In this document: positions 8,602 to 17,492 of the stretch, piece after piece
Layout: each line of letters begins with the position of its first letter
Numbering within the stretch: position 1 is the stretch's first letter
Assembly (NCBI RefSeq): GCF_001425325.1
Contig: NZ_LMEH01000002.1
Coordinates: forward strand, 277,109 to 341,108
From: Leifsonia sp. Root1293
GTDB lineage: Bacteria > Actinomycetota > Actinomycetes > Actinomycetales > Microbacteriaceae
Direction: 5' to 3'
Length of the DNA stretch: 64,000 bases
Notes under the pieces: model-generated
What the model was told of the DNA's origin: nothing
What the model saw: only the letters and a program-made list of their open reading frames with translations
Database searches by the model: none
Translations under genes and position numbers: made by a program

Positions 8602-9984
8602 ATGCTTTCCATGTCACAGCAATCGTCCTCCCGACGCCGAGTCACTCGGCTGATGTCCGTGGCCGCAGCAGCGGCAGCCGGACTCCTCGTCCTCAGTGGA
8701 TGCTCGCCGGCCGCCTCGGGCGGCGACAGCGACAGCGAGTACGGCTTCACGCCCGCCGAGCAGGTGAAGGACAGCGAGATCACCGTGTGGGTCGACGCCT
8801 CCCGCGAGCCCGCTGTGACGGCGTTCGAGAAGAAGTACCCCGACATCAAGATCAAGTACGAGACCTACGACGGCTCCGCCGGCGGCAGCGGATCGTTCCA
8901 GAGCAAGATCACCCTCATGGACCAGGCCGGAGAGGGCTGGCCCGACGTGGTGTTCTCCACCCAGCAGAACGACGCCATCTGGGCGTCGAAGCAGACCAGC
9001 AACGGCGAGCAGGGCTTCGCGGCACCGCTCAACAAGGGCTTCCTCGACCAGGACTTCCTCGACGGCTTCGCGAAGGGCTCGCTCGACTACGCCACGATCG
9101 ACGGAACGACCTACGCGCTCCGCAACGACCTCGCGCAGACGGTCTTCTACTACAACCAGACCCTGCTCGACCAGTTCGGCTACGACGTGCCCACCACCTG
9201 GGAGGAGTACGGAGAGCTCGGAGACAAGCTCGCCGCCGAGCACCCCGGCTACATCCTGGGCAGCATGGGCGACAGCTTCATGACCTACATCTATTACGGC
9301 GGCAGCGAGTCGCCCGTGTTCCAGTCGCCGGAGTCCGGGGTGTTCCACTCCGACACCTCCGACAAGAACGCGGAGGGCGTGTCGAAGATCATCGACAAGA
9401 TGCTCGCCAACGGCACCCTCGTGCAGGACAGCTTCTTCAGCGCTGACTTCGCCGCCAAGTACGCCGACAAGCTCGTGGGCGTTCCCGGTCCGGTCTGGTA
9501 CACCGGCGCCATCTTCCAGGGCGGGCTCAAGACCCCGGCCGGTCAGATCGGCGTCGCTCCGGCTCTCAAGTGGGAGGGTGGCGACGTCGCCGCGGGCAAC
9601 GTGGGCGGTGGCGAGTGGTACGCATCGAGCCACTCCAAGAACCTCGACGCGGTCAAGACGTTCCTCGAGTTCGTCACCAGTGCCGACGAGTTCCAGGTCG
9701 ACGCGTCGTCGGGCTACCCGGCCTACACGACCGCAGCCTCCAAGTGGCTCGACAAGCAGGCCGAGGCCGGCTACTTCGTCAACGACGACTTCACGACCGT
9801 GATGACGGATGCCGCCACGCAGATCTGGGACGGCTGGAACGTCACGAGCTGGAGCCCCGAGACCGCATGGGCCAAGATCGTGATCCCCGGCATCGCCGCG
9901 GGCAAGACCGTCGAGTCCCTGCTTCCCGAGTGGCAGAAGGAACTCGAGAACGAGGCCACGGTCAACGGATACACGGTCAAGTAG
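8602..9984 (+). CDS. ABC transporter sugar-binding lipoprotein
   Basis: A 460-residue family-1 extracellular solute-binding protein. It has a twin-arginine-rich N-terminus, a hydrophobic stretch and the lipobox L-S-G-C with acylated Cys34. The mature part shows the usual features: E-K-K-Y-P-D-I-K-I near the start, Y-Y-N-Q-T-L-L-D and P-T-T-W-E-E-Y, and an Asp/Trp/Tyr-rich pocket. It delivers a sugar or sugar acid to the permeases encoded immediately after it. The ATG at 8611 (three codons on) has slightly better spacing to AGG and may be the true start. It is the first gene of the long operon; no ABC ATPase is nearby, so a shared MsmK/MalK-type ATPase elsewhere is likely. Confidence 0.92.
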   Translation: MLSMSQQSSSRRRVTRLMSVAAAAAAGLLVLSGCSPAASGGDSDSEYGFTPAEQVKDSEITVWVDASREPAVTAFEKKYPDIKIKYETYDGSAGGSGSFQSKITLMDQAGEGWPDVVFSTQQNDAIWASKQTSNGEQGFAAPLNKGFLDQDFLDGFAKGSLDYATIDGTTYALRNDLAQTVFYYNQTLLDQFGYDVPTTWEEYGELGDKLAAEHPGYILGSMGDSFMTYIYYGGSESPVFQSPESGVFHSDTSDKNAEGVSKIIDKMLANGTLVQDSFFSADFAAKYADKLVGVPGPVWYTGAIFQGGLKTPAGQIGVAPALKWEGGDVAAGNVGGGEWYASSHSKNLDAVKTFLEFVTSADEFQVDASSGYPAYTTAASKWLDKQAEAGYFVNDDFTTVMTDAATQIWDGWNVTSWSPETAWAKIVIPGIAAGKTVESLLPEWQKELENEATVNGYTVK

Positions 9985-9985
9985 C

Positions 9986-10930
9986 GTGACCGTCACCGCT
10001 CCTCCGGCTCCGGCCGGCGTCGTCCCCACGGGGCGGCGCCGACCGGCGGGCCGGCGCGCCGGCCGGATGAACGCGGGGCAGTCACGGTACGGCTACGTCT
10101 TCGTCAGCGGCTACACCCTGCTGCTGCTCGCCTTCGGTCTCCTGCCGACCCTCTACGCCGTCTACCTCGCCTTCACCCGCAACGGCGCCTTCGTCGGCTT
10201 CGACAACTTCGCCAGGGTCTTCAACGACTACAGGTTCCTTCCCGCCGTCGCCCACGTCGCGCTGTACATCGTGTTCTGGCTCGTGAGCCTCATCATCTTC
10301 GTGGTGATCCTCGCGCTCATCGTCCACGCGGTGCGGGTGCGCTGGCTCGGCAACACGGCCCGTTTCCTGTTCTACATCCCGGGTGCCATCGCCGGCGCCT
10401 CGAGCGTGCTGCTCTGGCTGTTCGTGCTCGATCCCAGCGTCAGTCCGGTCTCCGCCCTGCTCAAGGGCATGGGCTACGACTCCCTGGTGAGCGTCGTGGC
10501 GGTCGGCAATCTGCCCGTCGTCTTCACGGTCATCGCCTTCTGGGCCGGCGCCGGCGGCTGGATCGTCATCATGTACGGCGCGCTGAACAACATCAGCGGC
10601 GACATCATGGAGGCCGCCCGCATCGACGGTGCGGGGCCCGTGCAGACCGCGTGGCACATCCAGCTGCCGATGCTCACCAAGTGGATCAGCTACATGGGCA
10701 TCATGTCGCTGGCGGCCGGCACCCAGCTCTTCGTCGAGCCGAAGATCCTCGCCCAGGCCACGAAGAACGTGGTGCCGGAGGACTACTCCCTCAACCAGCT
10801 GGCCTACCTGTACGCCTTCAGGCAGAACGACTTCTCGGGCTCCGCCGCGATCTCGATCGTGCTGCTCGTGGTCGCGCTCGGCCTGTCCACCATCTTCATC
10901 TTCCGTGGAAGGCTCTTCGACAGTGAGTGA
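9986..10930 (+). CDS. Carbohydrate ABC transporter permease (MalF/UgpA type)
   Basis: A 314-residue integral membrane protein starting with GTG one base after the lipoprotein stop; an ATG 27 codons on (M-N-A-G-Q-S) is an alternative. About six transmembrane segments are visible, the first at Y-G-Y-V-F-V-S-G-Y-T-L-L. The E-A-A loop reads E-A-A-R-I-D-G-A-G and would contact the ATPase. It forms a heterodimer with the next gene product and imports the ligand of the lipoprotein. Confidence 0.92.
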   Translation: MTVTAPPAPAGVVPTGRRRPAGRRAGRMNAGQSRYGYVFVSGYTLLLLAFGLLPTLYAVYLAFTRNGAFVGFDNFARVFNDYRFLPAVAHVALYIVFWLVSLIIFVVILALIVHAVRVRWLGNTARFLFYIPGAIAGASSVLLWLFVLDPSVSPVSALLKGMGYDSLVSVVAVGNLPVVFTVIAFWAGAGGWIVIMYGALNNISGDIMEAARIDGAGPVQTAWHIQLPMLTKWISYMGIMSLAAGTQLFVEPKILAQATKNVVPEDYSLNQLAYLYAFRQNDFSGSAAISIVLLVVALGLSTIFIFRGRLFDSE

Positions 10931-11825
10931 CACCACCCTGCGCCGCCGTCGCGCGATCTCGCCGGGTCAGTGGATCGGCCGGGCCCTCGTGGCCATCATG
11001 CTGCTCGCGTTCACGGCCTTCTTCATCCTGCCGATCGTCTGGCTCGTGCTCGCGCCCACCAAGAGCAACTCGCAGCTGCTCCTCGACGGACCGTTCAGCT
11101 TCGGCTCCCTCGACCAGCTGGCGGCGAACTGGAACCAGCTCTTCGCCTTCGGAAGCGGAGTGTTCACGACCTGGATCGGCAACTCGGTCTTCTACTCGTT
11201 CTCGGCGCTGGTCATCACCCTGATCGTCAGCATCCCGGCCGGCTACGCCCTCGCCCTCATCGAGTTCAAGGGTCGCCGACTGCTGCTGGTCACGACGCTC
11301 ATCGTGATGCTCATCCCGAACACGGCGCTCGTGCTGCCGATCTTCCTCGAGCTGAGTGCCGTGCGGCTCATCGGCAGCCCCCTCGCGGTCATCCTGCCGT
11401 TCTCGTTCTTCCCGTTCGGCGTCTACCTCACCTACATCTACTTCTCCACGGCCGTCTCCCGCGACCTGCTGAACGCCGCCCGCATCGATGGTGCCGGCGA
11501 GCTGCGGGTGTTCGGCCAGGTCGCCATGCCCCTGGCCACTCCGGTGATCGCGCTGGTGGGATTCTTCAGCTTCGTGGGCAACTGGAACAACTACTTCCTG
11601 CCGTTCCTCGTGGTCGGCGGGCAGAAGATCCCGGTGCAGGTCGGCCTGTCGAACCTGCTGGCCAACGTGCCGGCCTTCAACCCGACCACAGCGACGAGCA
11701 TCGTGATCGAACTGCCGACCCTGGCCCTGGCCACGTTGCTGTCGGTGGCGCCCATCCTCGTCATCTTCCTCTTCGCCCAACGATTCCTCGTCGAGGGCAT
11801 GACCGCCGGAGGTACCAAGGAATGA
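10923..11825 (+). CDS. Carbohydrate ABC transporter permease (MalG/UgpE type)
   Basis: A 300-residue membrane protein. The open frame extends upstream, but the GTG at 10923 (V-S-D-T-T-L-R-R-R-R) overlaps the previous stop by eight bases and places the first transmembrane helix normally. The coupling motif N-A-A-R-I-D-G-A-G-E-L is the permease E-A-A loop. Six hydrophobic segments are visible. It overlaps the dehydratase gene by an ATGA junction, tying transport directly to catabolism. Confidence 0.92.
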   Translation: MSDTTLRRRRAISPGQWIGRALVAIMLLAFTAFFILPIVWLVLAPTKSNSQLLLDGPFSFGSLDQLAANWNQLFAFGSGVFTTWIGNSVFYSFSALVITLIVSIPAGYALALIEFKGRRLLLVTTLIVMLIPNTALVLPIFLELSAVRLIGSPLAVILPFSFFPFGVYLTYIYFSTAVSRDLLNAARIDGAGELRVFGQVAMPLATPVIALVGFFSFVGNWNNYFLPFLVVGGQKIPVQVGLSNLLANVPAFNPTTATSIVIELPTLALATLLSVAPILVIFLFAQRFLVEGMTAGGTKE

Positions 11826-12973
11826 AGATCACCGGGTACCGCACCCTGTCCAGTCGACATGAATGGCACCGTGCCGTCGGTGACATCAACGGCCACATCA
11901 CCGATGCCGTCACCGACGTCCCGATCCTGCTCATCGACACTGATGAGGGCATCACCGGCGTCGGCATGGGCTCGCACGCCGACATCGATCGGCTGTTCCC
12001 CGCGATCGAGGGCGAGGATCCGCGCAGCGTCTCGGTGCTCTTCGACCGGATGCTCGCGCAGGTGTTCAAGTCGGGTCACGCCGGCGCGACCTACGGCGGC
12101 ATCGCCACCATCGACGCCGCGCTGTGGGACATCAAGGCCAAAGCCGCCGGGGAACCACTCTGGCGTCTGCTCGGCGGACGCGACAGGTTCATCCCCGCCT
12201 ACGCCTCCGGCCTCGACATCGCCCTCGATGACGACCAGCTCGAATCGTTCTACTCCGAGTTCGCCGACCGCGGCTACGTGGCGGGCAAGCTGAAGGGCGG
12301 CTTCGATCCGGATGCCGACCTGCGGCGCCTGCGCATCATCGACGGCGTCTTCCGCCGCAATACCTCGAAGCCCGGCCTCATGCTCGATGCCAACGAGTCC
12401 TGGCAGGTGAAGCAGGCCGTGCGCTACATCGGCACCCTCGAGGAGCAGATCGACCTGCTCTGGGTCGAGGAGCCGTTGCGCCGCTGGGACGCCGTCGGCC
12501 ACGCCAGGCTCAGCAACTCCATCCGTGCCGCAGTGGCCACGGGGGAGAACCTGACGGGAGTCGACCAGTTCCGCCCTCTCTTCGATGCCGGAGCCCCCGA
12601 CATCGTGCAGGCTGGAGCGGTCTGGGGCGTGACGCACCTGATGCGGCTGTCGACAGTCGCCGCCTCCCGCGACCTGCCGGTGAGCCCGGTCGGCTACAAC
12701 GCCAATCCCGCCGTCGCGCACGCCATGTCGGCGATTCCGAACCACCTCACCACCGAGGTGCAGGGGGTGCGATTCGCCACGGGCATCAATGTCGATCACG
12801 AGTTCACCGATGGGGGCATCGTGTTGAGCGACGCCCCCGGCGCCGGAATCTCGATCGACGTCGACGCCATCACGGCTGCGGCGAGCACCCCCGACTGGTC
12901 GGACCCGGCAGGACCCCACGTGCGCCCCCAGCGAGCAGGCCTCCGTCTCGTGCTGGACGGCGTGGAGCGCTGA
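11822..12973 (+). CDS. Enolase-superfamily sugar-acid dehydratase (mandelate racemase/MLE group)
   Basis: A 383-residue protein starting at the ATGA overlap at 11822. The superfamily metal ligands are visible and correctly spaced: Asp189 (L-D-A-N-E), Glu216 (W-V-E-E-P-L) and Glu242 (T-G-E-N-L). The Lys-x-Lys pair K156/K158 would abstract the alpha proton. The segment where mandelate-racemase-type acid sugar dehydratases normally carry a catalytic His reads P-V-S-P-V-G-Y-N-A-N-P, without that His. The likely reaction is dehydration of an aldonate to a 2-keto-3-deoxy acid, feeding the FAH dehydratase and aldehyde dehydrogenase later in the operon. Epimerase activity is a serious alternative given the missing His. 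The substrate is unknown. Confidence 0.8.
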   Translation: MKITGYRTLSSRHEWHRAVGDINGHITDAVTDVPILLIDTDEGITGVGMGSHADIDRLFPAIEGEDPRSVSVLFDRMLAQVFKSGHAGATYGGIATIDAALWDIKAKAAGEPLWRLLGGRDRFIPAYASGLDIALDDDQLESFYSEFADRGYVAGKLKGGFDPDADLRRLRIIDGVFRRNTSKPGLMLDANESWQVKQAVRYIGTLEEQIDLLWVEEPLRRWDAVGHARLSNSIRAAVATGENLTGVDQFRPLFDAGAPDIVQAGAVWGVTHLMRLSTVAASRDLPVSPVGYNANPAVAHAMSAIPNHLTTEVQGVRFATGINVDHEFTDGGIVLSDAPGAGISIDVDAITAAASTPDWSDPAGPHVRPQRAGLRLVLDGVER

Positions 12974-12977
12974 GACC

Positions 12978-13949
12978 ATGCTGATCCGCCCCGGCCTGCA
13001 CCGCATCGAGGCTCCGCTCGGCGAGCGTTTCGTGGCCCTCCACCTGCTCGTCGGCTCGGCAGGAGCGCTGCTCGTCGACACCGGCATCCGGGAATCGATC
13101 ACCGAGACGCTGCTGCCCTACCTCGCCGCACACGACATCGACCCTGCATCCGTGCGCTGGGCGATCAACACCCATTGCGACTTCGACCACACGGGCGGGA
13201 ACGGCGCGCTCAAGGCTGCGATCCCGGGCGTCGAACTGCTCGTGCACGAACTCGATCGCGAGCTCACCGAGGACGTGCAGCGTCTCATCGACGTGCGCTA
13301 CGGCGAGTTCCGTGACACCGACGGCTTCGACGATCCGGCCGAGACGACCGCCTACCTGCGGTCGGTCTCCGATCTGGTGCCGGTCGACGGCATCGTGACG
13401 GGCGGGGAGCAGATCGACCTCGGCGACCGCGTCGTCACGATCCTGCATGTTCCGGGCCACAGCCCCGGCCACATCGCCGTGCACGACCCGTCGAACCGCG
13501 CCCTCGTGATCGGCGACGCGACCCTCGGGGCGACGGTTCCCTTCGCCGACGGACGGCCAGCATTCCCCCCGACCTATCGCGACGTCGACCCGTACCTCGC
13601 CTCCATCGACGCTTTCCGTGCGCTCGACGCCGACATGGTGCTCACGGCCCACTACCCGGTGTACGAGGGAGCCGCTGCCGCCGCGTTCCTCGACGAGAGC
13701 GTCGCATACACCGAGCTCATCGACGCTGTTCTCGCCGATGAGCTGGCTCGCAGCGCCGGCCCGGCCACGACGCTGGAGCTGGTGCGTGCCGCCGGAGACC
13801 GGCTCGGGCCGTGGAACGCGGATGCCCTCGACTATGCGGTCTTCCCGGTGACGGGCAACCTGGAGCGGATGCAGCGCCGCGGCCTCATCTCGTCGGCGAT
13901 CGTCGACGGCCGTCGGCGCTGGTCCCTCGTCGGGAGCACCGCCCGATGA
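12978..13949 (+). CDS. Metallo-beta-lactamase-fold hydrolase
   Basis: A 323-residue MBL-fold protein, four bases after the dehydratase stop. The metal motif reads T-H-C-D-F-D-H-T-G-G-N, so the second His of the canonical H-x-H-x-D-H is Asp. Later ligands are present: V-P-G-H-S-P-G-H and I-G-D-A-T-L-G, plus a C-terminal T-A-H-Y-P. About 60 C-terminal residues look like a winged-helix add-on, as in MBL proteins of the glyoxalase II/LACTB2 class. In this operon a lactone or thioester hydrolysis is plausible: lactonase for the product of the oxidoreductase, or thioesterase for the CoA-transferase branch. Neither is proven. Confidence 0.8.
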   Translation: MLIRPGLHRIEAPLGERFVALHLLVGSAGALLVDTGIRESITETLLPYLAAHDIDPASVRWAINTHCDFDHTGGNGALKAAIPGVELLVHELDRELTEDVQRLIDVRYGEFRDTDGFDDPAETTAYLRSVSDLVPVDGIVTGGEQIDLGDRVVTILHVPGHSPGHIAVHDPSNRALVIGDATLGATVPFADGRPAFPPTYRDVDPYLASIDAFRALDADMVLTAHYPVYEGAAAAAFLDESVAYTELIDAVLADELARSAGPATTLELVRAAGDRLGPWNADALDYAVFPVTGNLERMQRRGLISSAIVDGRRRWSLVGSTAR

Positions 13950-15019
13950 GCAGAGTGCGTCTGGGTGCCGTGGGTGCGGGCTGGTGGGCCACCAGCAATC
14001 ACTTCCCGATCTTCGCCGGCCGCGACGACGTCGAGCTGGTCGGCGTCTGCGGCATCGGGCCGGAACTCGATGCGGTTCGCGACCAGTTCGGCTTCGGAAT
14101 GGCCACCTCCGACTACACCGAGCTGCTCGACGCCGGCCTCGACGCCGTGGTCGTCTCCACCCCCCACGACCTGCACTACGACCAGGCCGCAGCGGCCATC
14201 GACCGCGGCCTGCACGTCCTGGTCGAGAAGCCCGTGACGCTGAAGGCCGCGCAGGGCTGGGACCTCGCGGATCGCGTGAAGGCCGCCGGGGTGCACTTCC
14301 TCGCGCCCTACGGCTGGAACTACAAGCCGTTCACGATCGAGGCGAAGCGCCTCGTCGACGCCGGCCACCTCGGCACCATCCAGCACGTGCTCTGCCACAT
14401 GGCCTCGCCGACGCGCGGCCTGTTCGCCGGCGACACCAATCACATCCGGGCGCTCTGGGACTCGCAGACCAGCGGTCCCGATCCATCGACGTGGCAGTCG
14501 CCGGCCCACGGCGGCGGCTACGCCCACGGGCAGGTGACGCACTCGAGCGCCCTGCTGTTCTGGCTGAGCGAGCTGCGAGCTGCATCCGTCATGGCTAAGG
14601 TCTCGACGGGAGGAGCGGCGGTGGACCTCTTCAACGCCGCCGTCATCACCTTCGACAACGGAGCGCTCGGGTCGCTGTCGGGCGCTGCGACGGTTCCGGA
14701 TGGCGATCCGTACCAGGTCGACATCCGCATCTTCGGCACCGAGGGCGTTCTGCTGCTCGACACCGAGCGGGAGCGCATGTCGCTGCACCGCTACGACGGC
14801 ACGAAGTACGACCTCGACGTGCCGCCGGGATCCGGGGACTACGAGTGCATCGTTCCGCCGAACCGCTTCATCGACCTCATCACCGGTGCCAGCACCGAGA
14901 ACAACTCCGACGCCGAGGTGGCAGCACGCTCGGTCGAGCTCATCGACGCCATGCTGCGCAGTTCCGCTGCCGGCGGCGCCGAGGTGCTCGTGCACGACGA
15001 CGACAGGGAGAACCCGTGA
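13946..15019 (+). CDS. Gfo/Idh/MocA-family NAD(P)-dependent oxidoreductase
   Basis: A 357-residue protein with ATGA overlap to the previous gene. The Rossmann fingerprint is G-A-V-G-A-G-W-W-A near the N-terminus, and the family signature L-V-E-K-P-V-T at about residue 95 supplies the catalytic Lys. The C-terminal alpha/beta substrate domain is intact, so the length is normal. Members oxidise or epimerise sugars, inositols and sugar acids. It is the only dehydrogenase in the first half of the operon and is the candidate for the first oxidation of the imported compound. Confidence 0.88.
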   Translation: MSRVRLGAVGAGWWATSNHFPIFAGRDDVELVGVCGIGPELDAVRDQFGFGMATSDYTELLDAGLDAVVVSTPHDLHYDQAAAAIDRGLHVLVEKPVTLKAAQGWDLADRVKAAGVHFLAPYGWNYKPFTIEAKRLVDAGHLGTIQHVLCHMASPTRGLFAGDTNHIRALWDSQTSGPDPSTWQSPAHGGGYAHGQVTHSSALLFWLSELRAASVMAKVSTGGAAVDLFNAAVITFDNGALGSLSGAATVPDGDPYQVDIRIFGTEGVLLLDTERERMSLHRYDGTKYDLDVPPGSGDYECIVPPNRFIDLITGASTENNSDAEVAARSVELIDAMLRSSAAGGAEVLVHDDDRENP

Positions 15020-16293
15020 CCGAGACCACCGGAGTGCTGGCGGGCTACCGCGTCATCGACTGCTCCATCGCGATGGCCGGGCCGTTCGCAGCCCAGCGGC
15101 TCGGCGACCTCGGGGCCGACGTGATCAAGGTGGAACCCACCAGTGGCGAGTGGCAGCGTCACGCTGCGGCCGGCGGCGCGGCGGGGAACGAGATCAACGT
15201 GTCGTTCCTCTCGCTCAACCGCAACAAGCGCTCGGTCGCGCTCGACCTGAAGAGCCCCGACGGATCCGAGGCGCTGCGCGAGCTCGTGCGGGGAGCCGAC
15301 GTCTTCCTCCAGAACTATCGCCCTGGTGTCGCCGCCAGGCTCGGCGTCGACTACGAATCGCTGCGTGCGGTCAACCCGTCGATCGTCTACGTGTCAATCT
15401 CGGGCTACGGCGAGGACGGCCCCTACCGCGACAGGCCCGGCCAGGACCTGCTGCTGCAGGCCATGTCGGGCGCGATGCTCTCGGCCGGCCGCCATGGAGA
15501 CGAGCCGTCGCCGGCGGGACAGTACCTGGCCGACGCGATCACCGCGTCGACGGCCTTCGAGGGAGTGCTCGCCGCGCTCCTGCACCGCGAGCGCACGGGG
15601 GAAGGCCAGTTCGTCACGGTCAACATGCTCGACGCCCTCACCACCCTGCAGATGCAGGAGCTCTCGGTCTTCACCGTCGGCAAGAAGACCCAGGAGCGCT
15701 CGGCCGAGCCGCACGCGCACGTCTACATCCGCGCGCCCTACGGCGTCTTCGCCACCAGCGACGGCTATGTCGCGCTCGCCTTCGCCGACCTGCACGAACT
15801 CGGACGCCTGATCGACGAGCCGGCGTTCGAGGGCTGGAACAGCGAGGTCGAGGGCTGGACCCGCCGCGACGAGATCCACGCGAAGACGGCCGCCAAGCTG
15901 CGTGAGAAGCCGGCCGGCTACTGGATCGAGACCCTCGGGGCCGCCGGCATCTGGATCGGGCCGGTGCTGGGCTACCAGGAGCTGGTCGACGATCCGCAGA
16001 TCGCCCACAACGGCACCTTCATCGAGTACGACCACCCCACCGAAGGCCACGTGAAGACCCCCGGCTTCCCGTACAGGTTCTCCAAGACGCCGCCCCGGCT
16101 CTATCGCGGCGCCCCACTCGTCGGGGAGCACACCCGCGAGATCCTGGCTGAGGCCGGTTTCAGCGCGGAGAGCATCGAGGCGCTGCTGGGCAGCGGTGCC
16201 GCTGCGGCGACGCCTGCTGCGGATGCCGGTGCCGCCGGTCCCGCCGCGGGCTCCGCATCCGAGCCCGCGCCCGCATCCGTCGTTCCCGCGTGA
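15016..16293 (+). CDS. CaiB/BaiF family (class III) CoA-transferase
   Basis: A 425-residue protein starting with GTG in a GTGA overlap. It shows the family N-terminus D-C-S-I-A-M-A-G-P-F-A, L-G-D-L-G-A-D-V-I-K-V-E-P and the N-K-R-S-V-A-L-D-L-K region. Asp144 in P-G-Q-D-L-L-L-Q-A-M-S-G matches the Asp that forms the acyl-enzyme anhydride in formyl-CoA transferase. It would move CoA between two carboxylic acids. The last 45 residues are an Ala/Pro-rich tail not expected in the family. CoA-transferases are not part of known non-phosphorylative sugar pathways, so this gene implies a CoA-ester intermediate. Confidence 0.9.
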   Translation: MTETTGVLAGYRVIDCSIAMAGPFAAQRLGDLGADVIKVEPTSGEWQRHAAAGGAAGNEINVSFLSLNRNKRSVALDLKSPDGSEALRELVRGADVFLQNYRPGVAARLGVDYESLRAVNPSIVYVSISGYGEDGPYRDRPGQDLLLQAMSGAMLSAGRHGDEPSPAGQYLADAITASTAFEGVLAALLHRERTGEGQFVTVNMLDALTTLQMQELSVFTVGKKTQERSAEPHAHVYIRAPYGVFATSDGYVALAFADLHELGRLIDEPAFEGWNSEVEGWTRRDEIHAKTAAKLREKPAGYWIETLGAAGIWIGPVLGYQELVDDPQIAHNGTFIEYDHPTEGHVKTPGFPYRFSKTPPRLYRGAPLVGEHTREILAEAGFSAESIEALLGSGAAAATPAADAGAAGPAAGSASEPAPASVVPA

Positions 16294-17492
16294 TGGCGCA
16301 GTACCGCGGCCTCACCTGGGACCACCCACGCGGGCGGCTCGCCCTCGAGCGGGCCGGGGCCGGTGCAAGCTCGCAGAGAGGTGGCGCGCTCATCGAGTGG
16401 GACGCGCATCCGCTCGAGGGCTTCGAATCCGCGCCCATCGACGAGCTCGCCGCCCGCTACGACGTGATCGTGCTCGATCATCCCCACCTGGGCGACGCCA
16501 TCGCCACCGGCGCGATCAGGCCGGCCGACGAGGTGTTCGGCGCCGAACTGCTCGACTCCCTCGAGGCGGGCTGCGTCGGGCCGAGTTTCCTGTCCTACGT
16601 CATCGACGGCCGACCCTGGGCGCTTCCTCTCGATGCGGCGACGCAGGTGGCCGTGTTCCGGCCCGATCGCCTCGAGGCGGCCCCGGCCACGTGGAGCGAG
16701 GTCGTCGCGCTGTCGGAGCGGGTTCCCGTAGCCCTCAGCCTGGCCGGCCCGCACGCCCTGCTCAGCTTCGCCTCGGTCTGCGTCGCGCTCGGCGAGGAGC
16801 CGTCCGTTCTGCCGGGGTCCGGCTTCGTGTCGAGGGCTACCGGCCGCGAGGCCGTGGCGCTGCTCGCCGAGATCGCGGCTCGGGCGCCGGAGGCATCCGT
16901 CGCCCTCAATCCGATCGGACTGCTCGAACGGATGCGGTCGGTCGGCGACATCGCCTACATCCCGCTGGTCTACGGCTACGTGAACTACGCGTCCGGCCCG
17001 GGAGCCCTGAGCTTCGCCGAGGCGCCGAGCGCTGCGGCCGGTGGGCGCCGCGGATCGACGATCGGCGGAACCGGCATCGCCGTCACCCGACGCAGCGAGC
17101 CGGACCCCGTGCTCATCGGGCACCTGAGCGAGCTCTTCGATCCGGCAACGCAGGCGGGCTTCATCCCGCAGAACGCCGGCCAGCCGAGCCTGGCGAGTGC
17201 GTGGTCCGACGATGGCGTGAACGCGGCGTCGGGAGACTTCTACCGGCGCACGCGGCGCACGATGGCCGACGCATGGGTGCGTCCCCGCGTCGCCGGCTAC
17301 ATCCCCTTCCAATCGCATGCCTCGGCCGTGCTGCGCGAGGTGATCGCGAACTCGGCCGGCGATGGCCAGGTCGACGCGGCTCTCGCGCGCATCGACGCCC
17401 TCTTCGACGCCATCACCGGACCTCCGGCCGCGTCAGGTCGCATCGCCAGCAGCACGTCCACCCGCATCACCGCAGAGAGGTCGCCCGCATGA
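16293..17492 (+). CDS. Solute-binding-protein-like protein without signal peptide
   Basis: A 399-residue protein, start codon overlapping the previous stop (TGATG). Its sequence follows the family-1 solute-binding fold: Y-R-G-L-T-W-D-H-P-R-G at the start, then Y-D-V-I-V-L-D-H-P-H, D-G-R-P-W-A-L-P-L-D, P-A-T-W-S-E-V-V, and a C-terminal P-F-Q-S-H-A-S motif. There is no hydrophobic leader and no lipobox, and the fold begins within the first 10 residues, so it should stay in the cytoplasm. It lies between a CoA-transferase and an enoyl-CoA hydratase, overlapping both, so it probably binds a metabolite or acts with the CoA-transferase rather than in transport. No function is known to me. Confidence 0.72.
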   Translation: MAQYRGLTWDHPRGRLALERAGAGASSQRGGALIEWDAHPLEGFESAPIDELAARYDVIVLDHPHLGDAIATGAIRPADEVFGAELLDSLEAGCVGPSFLSYVIDGRPWALPLDAATQVAVFRPDRLEAAPATWSEVVALSERVPVALSLAGPHALLSFASVCVALGEEPSVLPGSGFVSRATGREAVALLAEIAARAPEASVALNPIGLLERMRSVGDIAYIPLVYGYVNYASGPGALSFAEAPSAAAGGRRGSTIGGTGIAVTRRSEPDPVLIGHLSELFDPATQAGFIPQNAGQPSLASAWSDDGVNAASGDFYRRTRRTMADAWVRPRVAGYIPFQSHASAVLREVIANSAGDGQVDAALARIDALFDAITGPPAASGRIASSTSTRITAERSPA

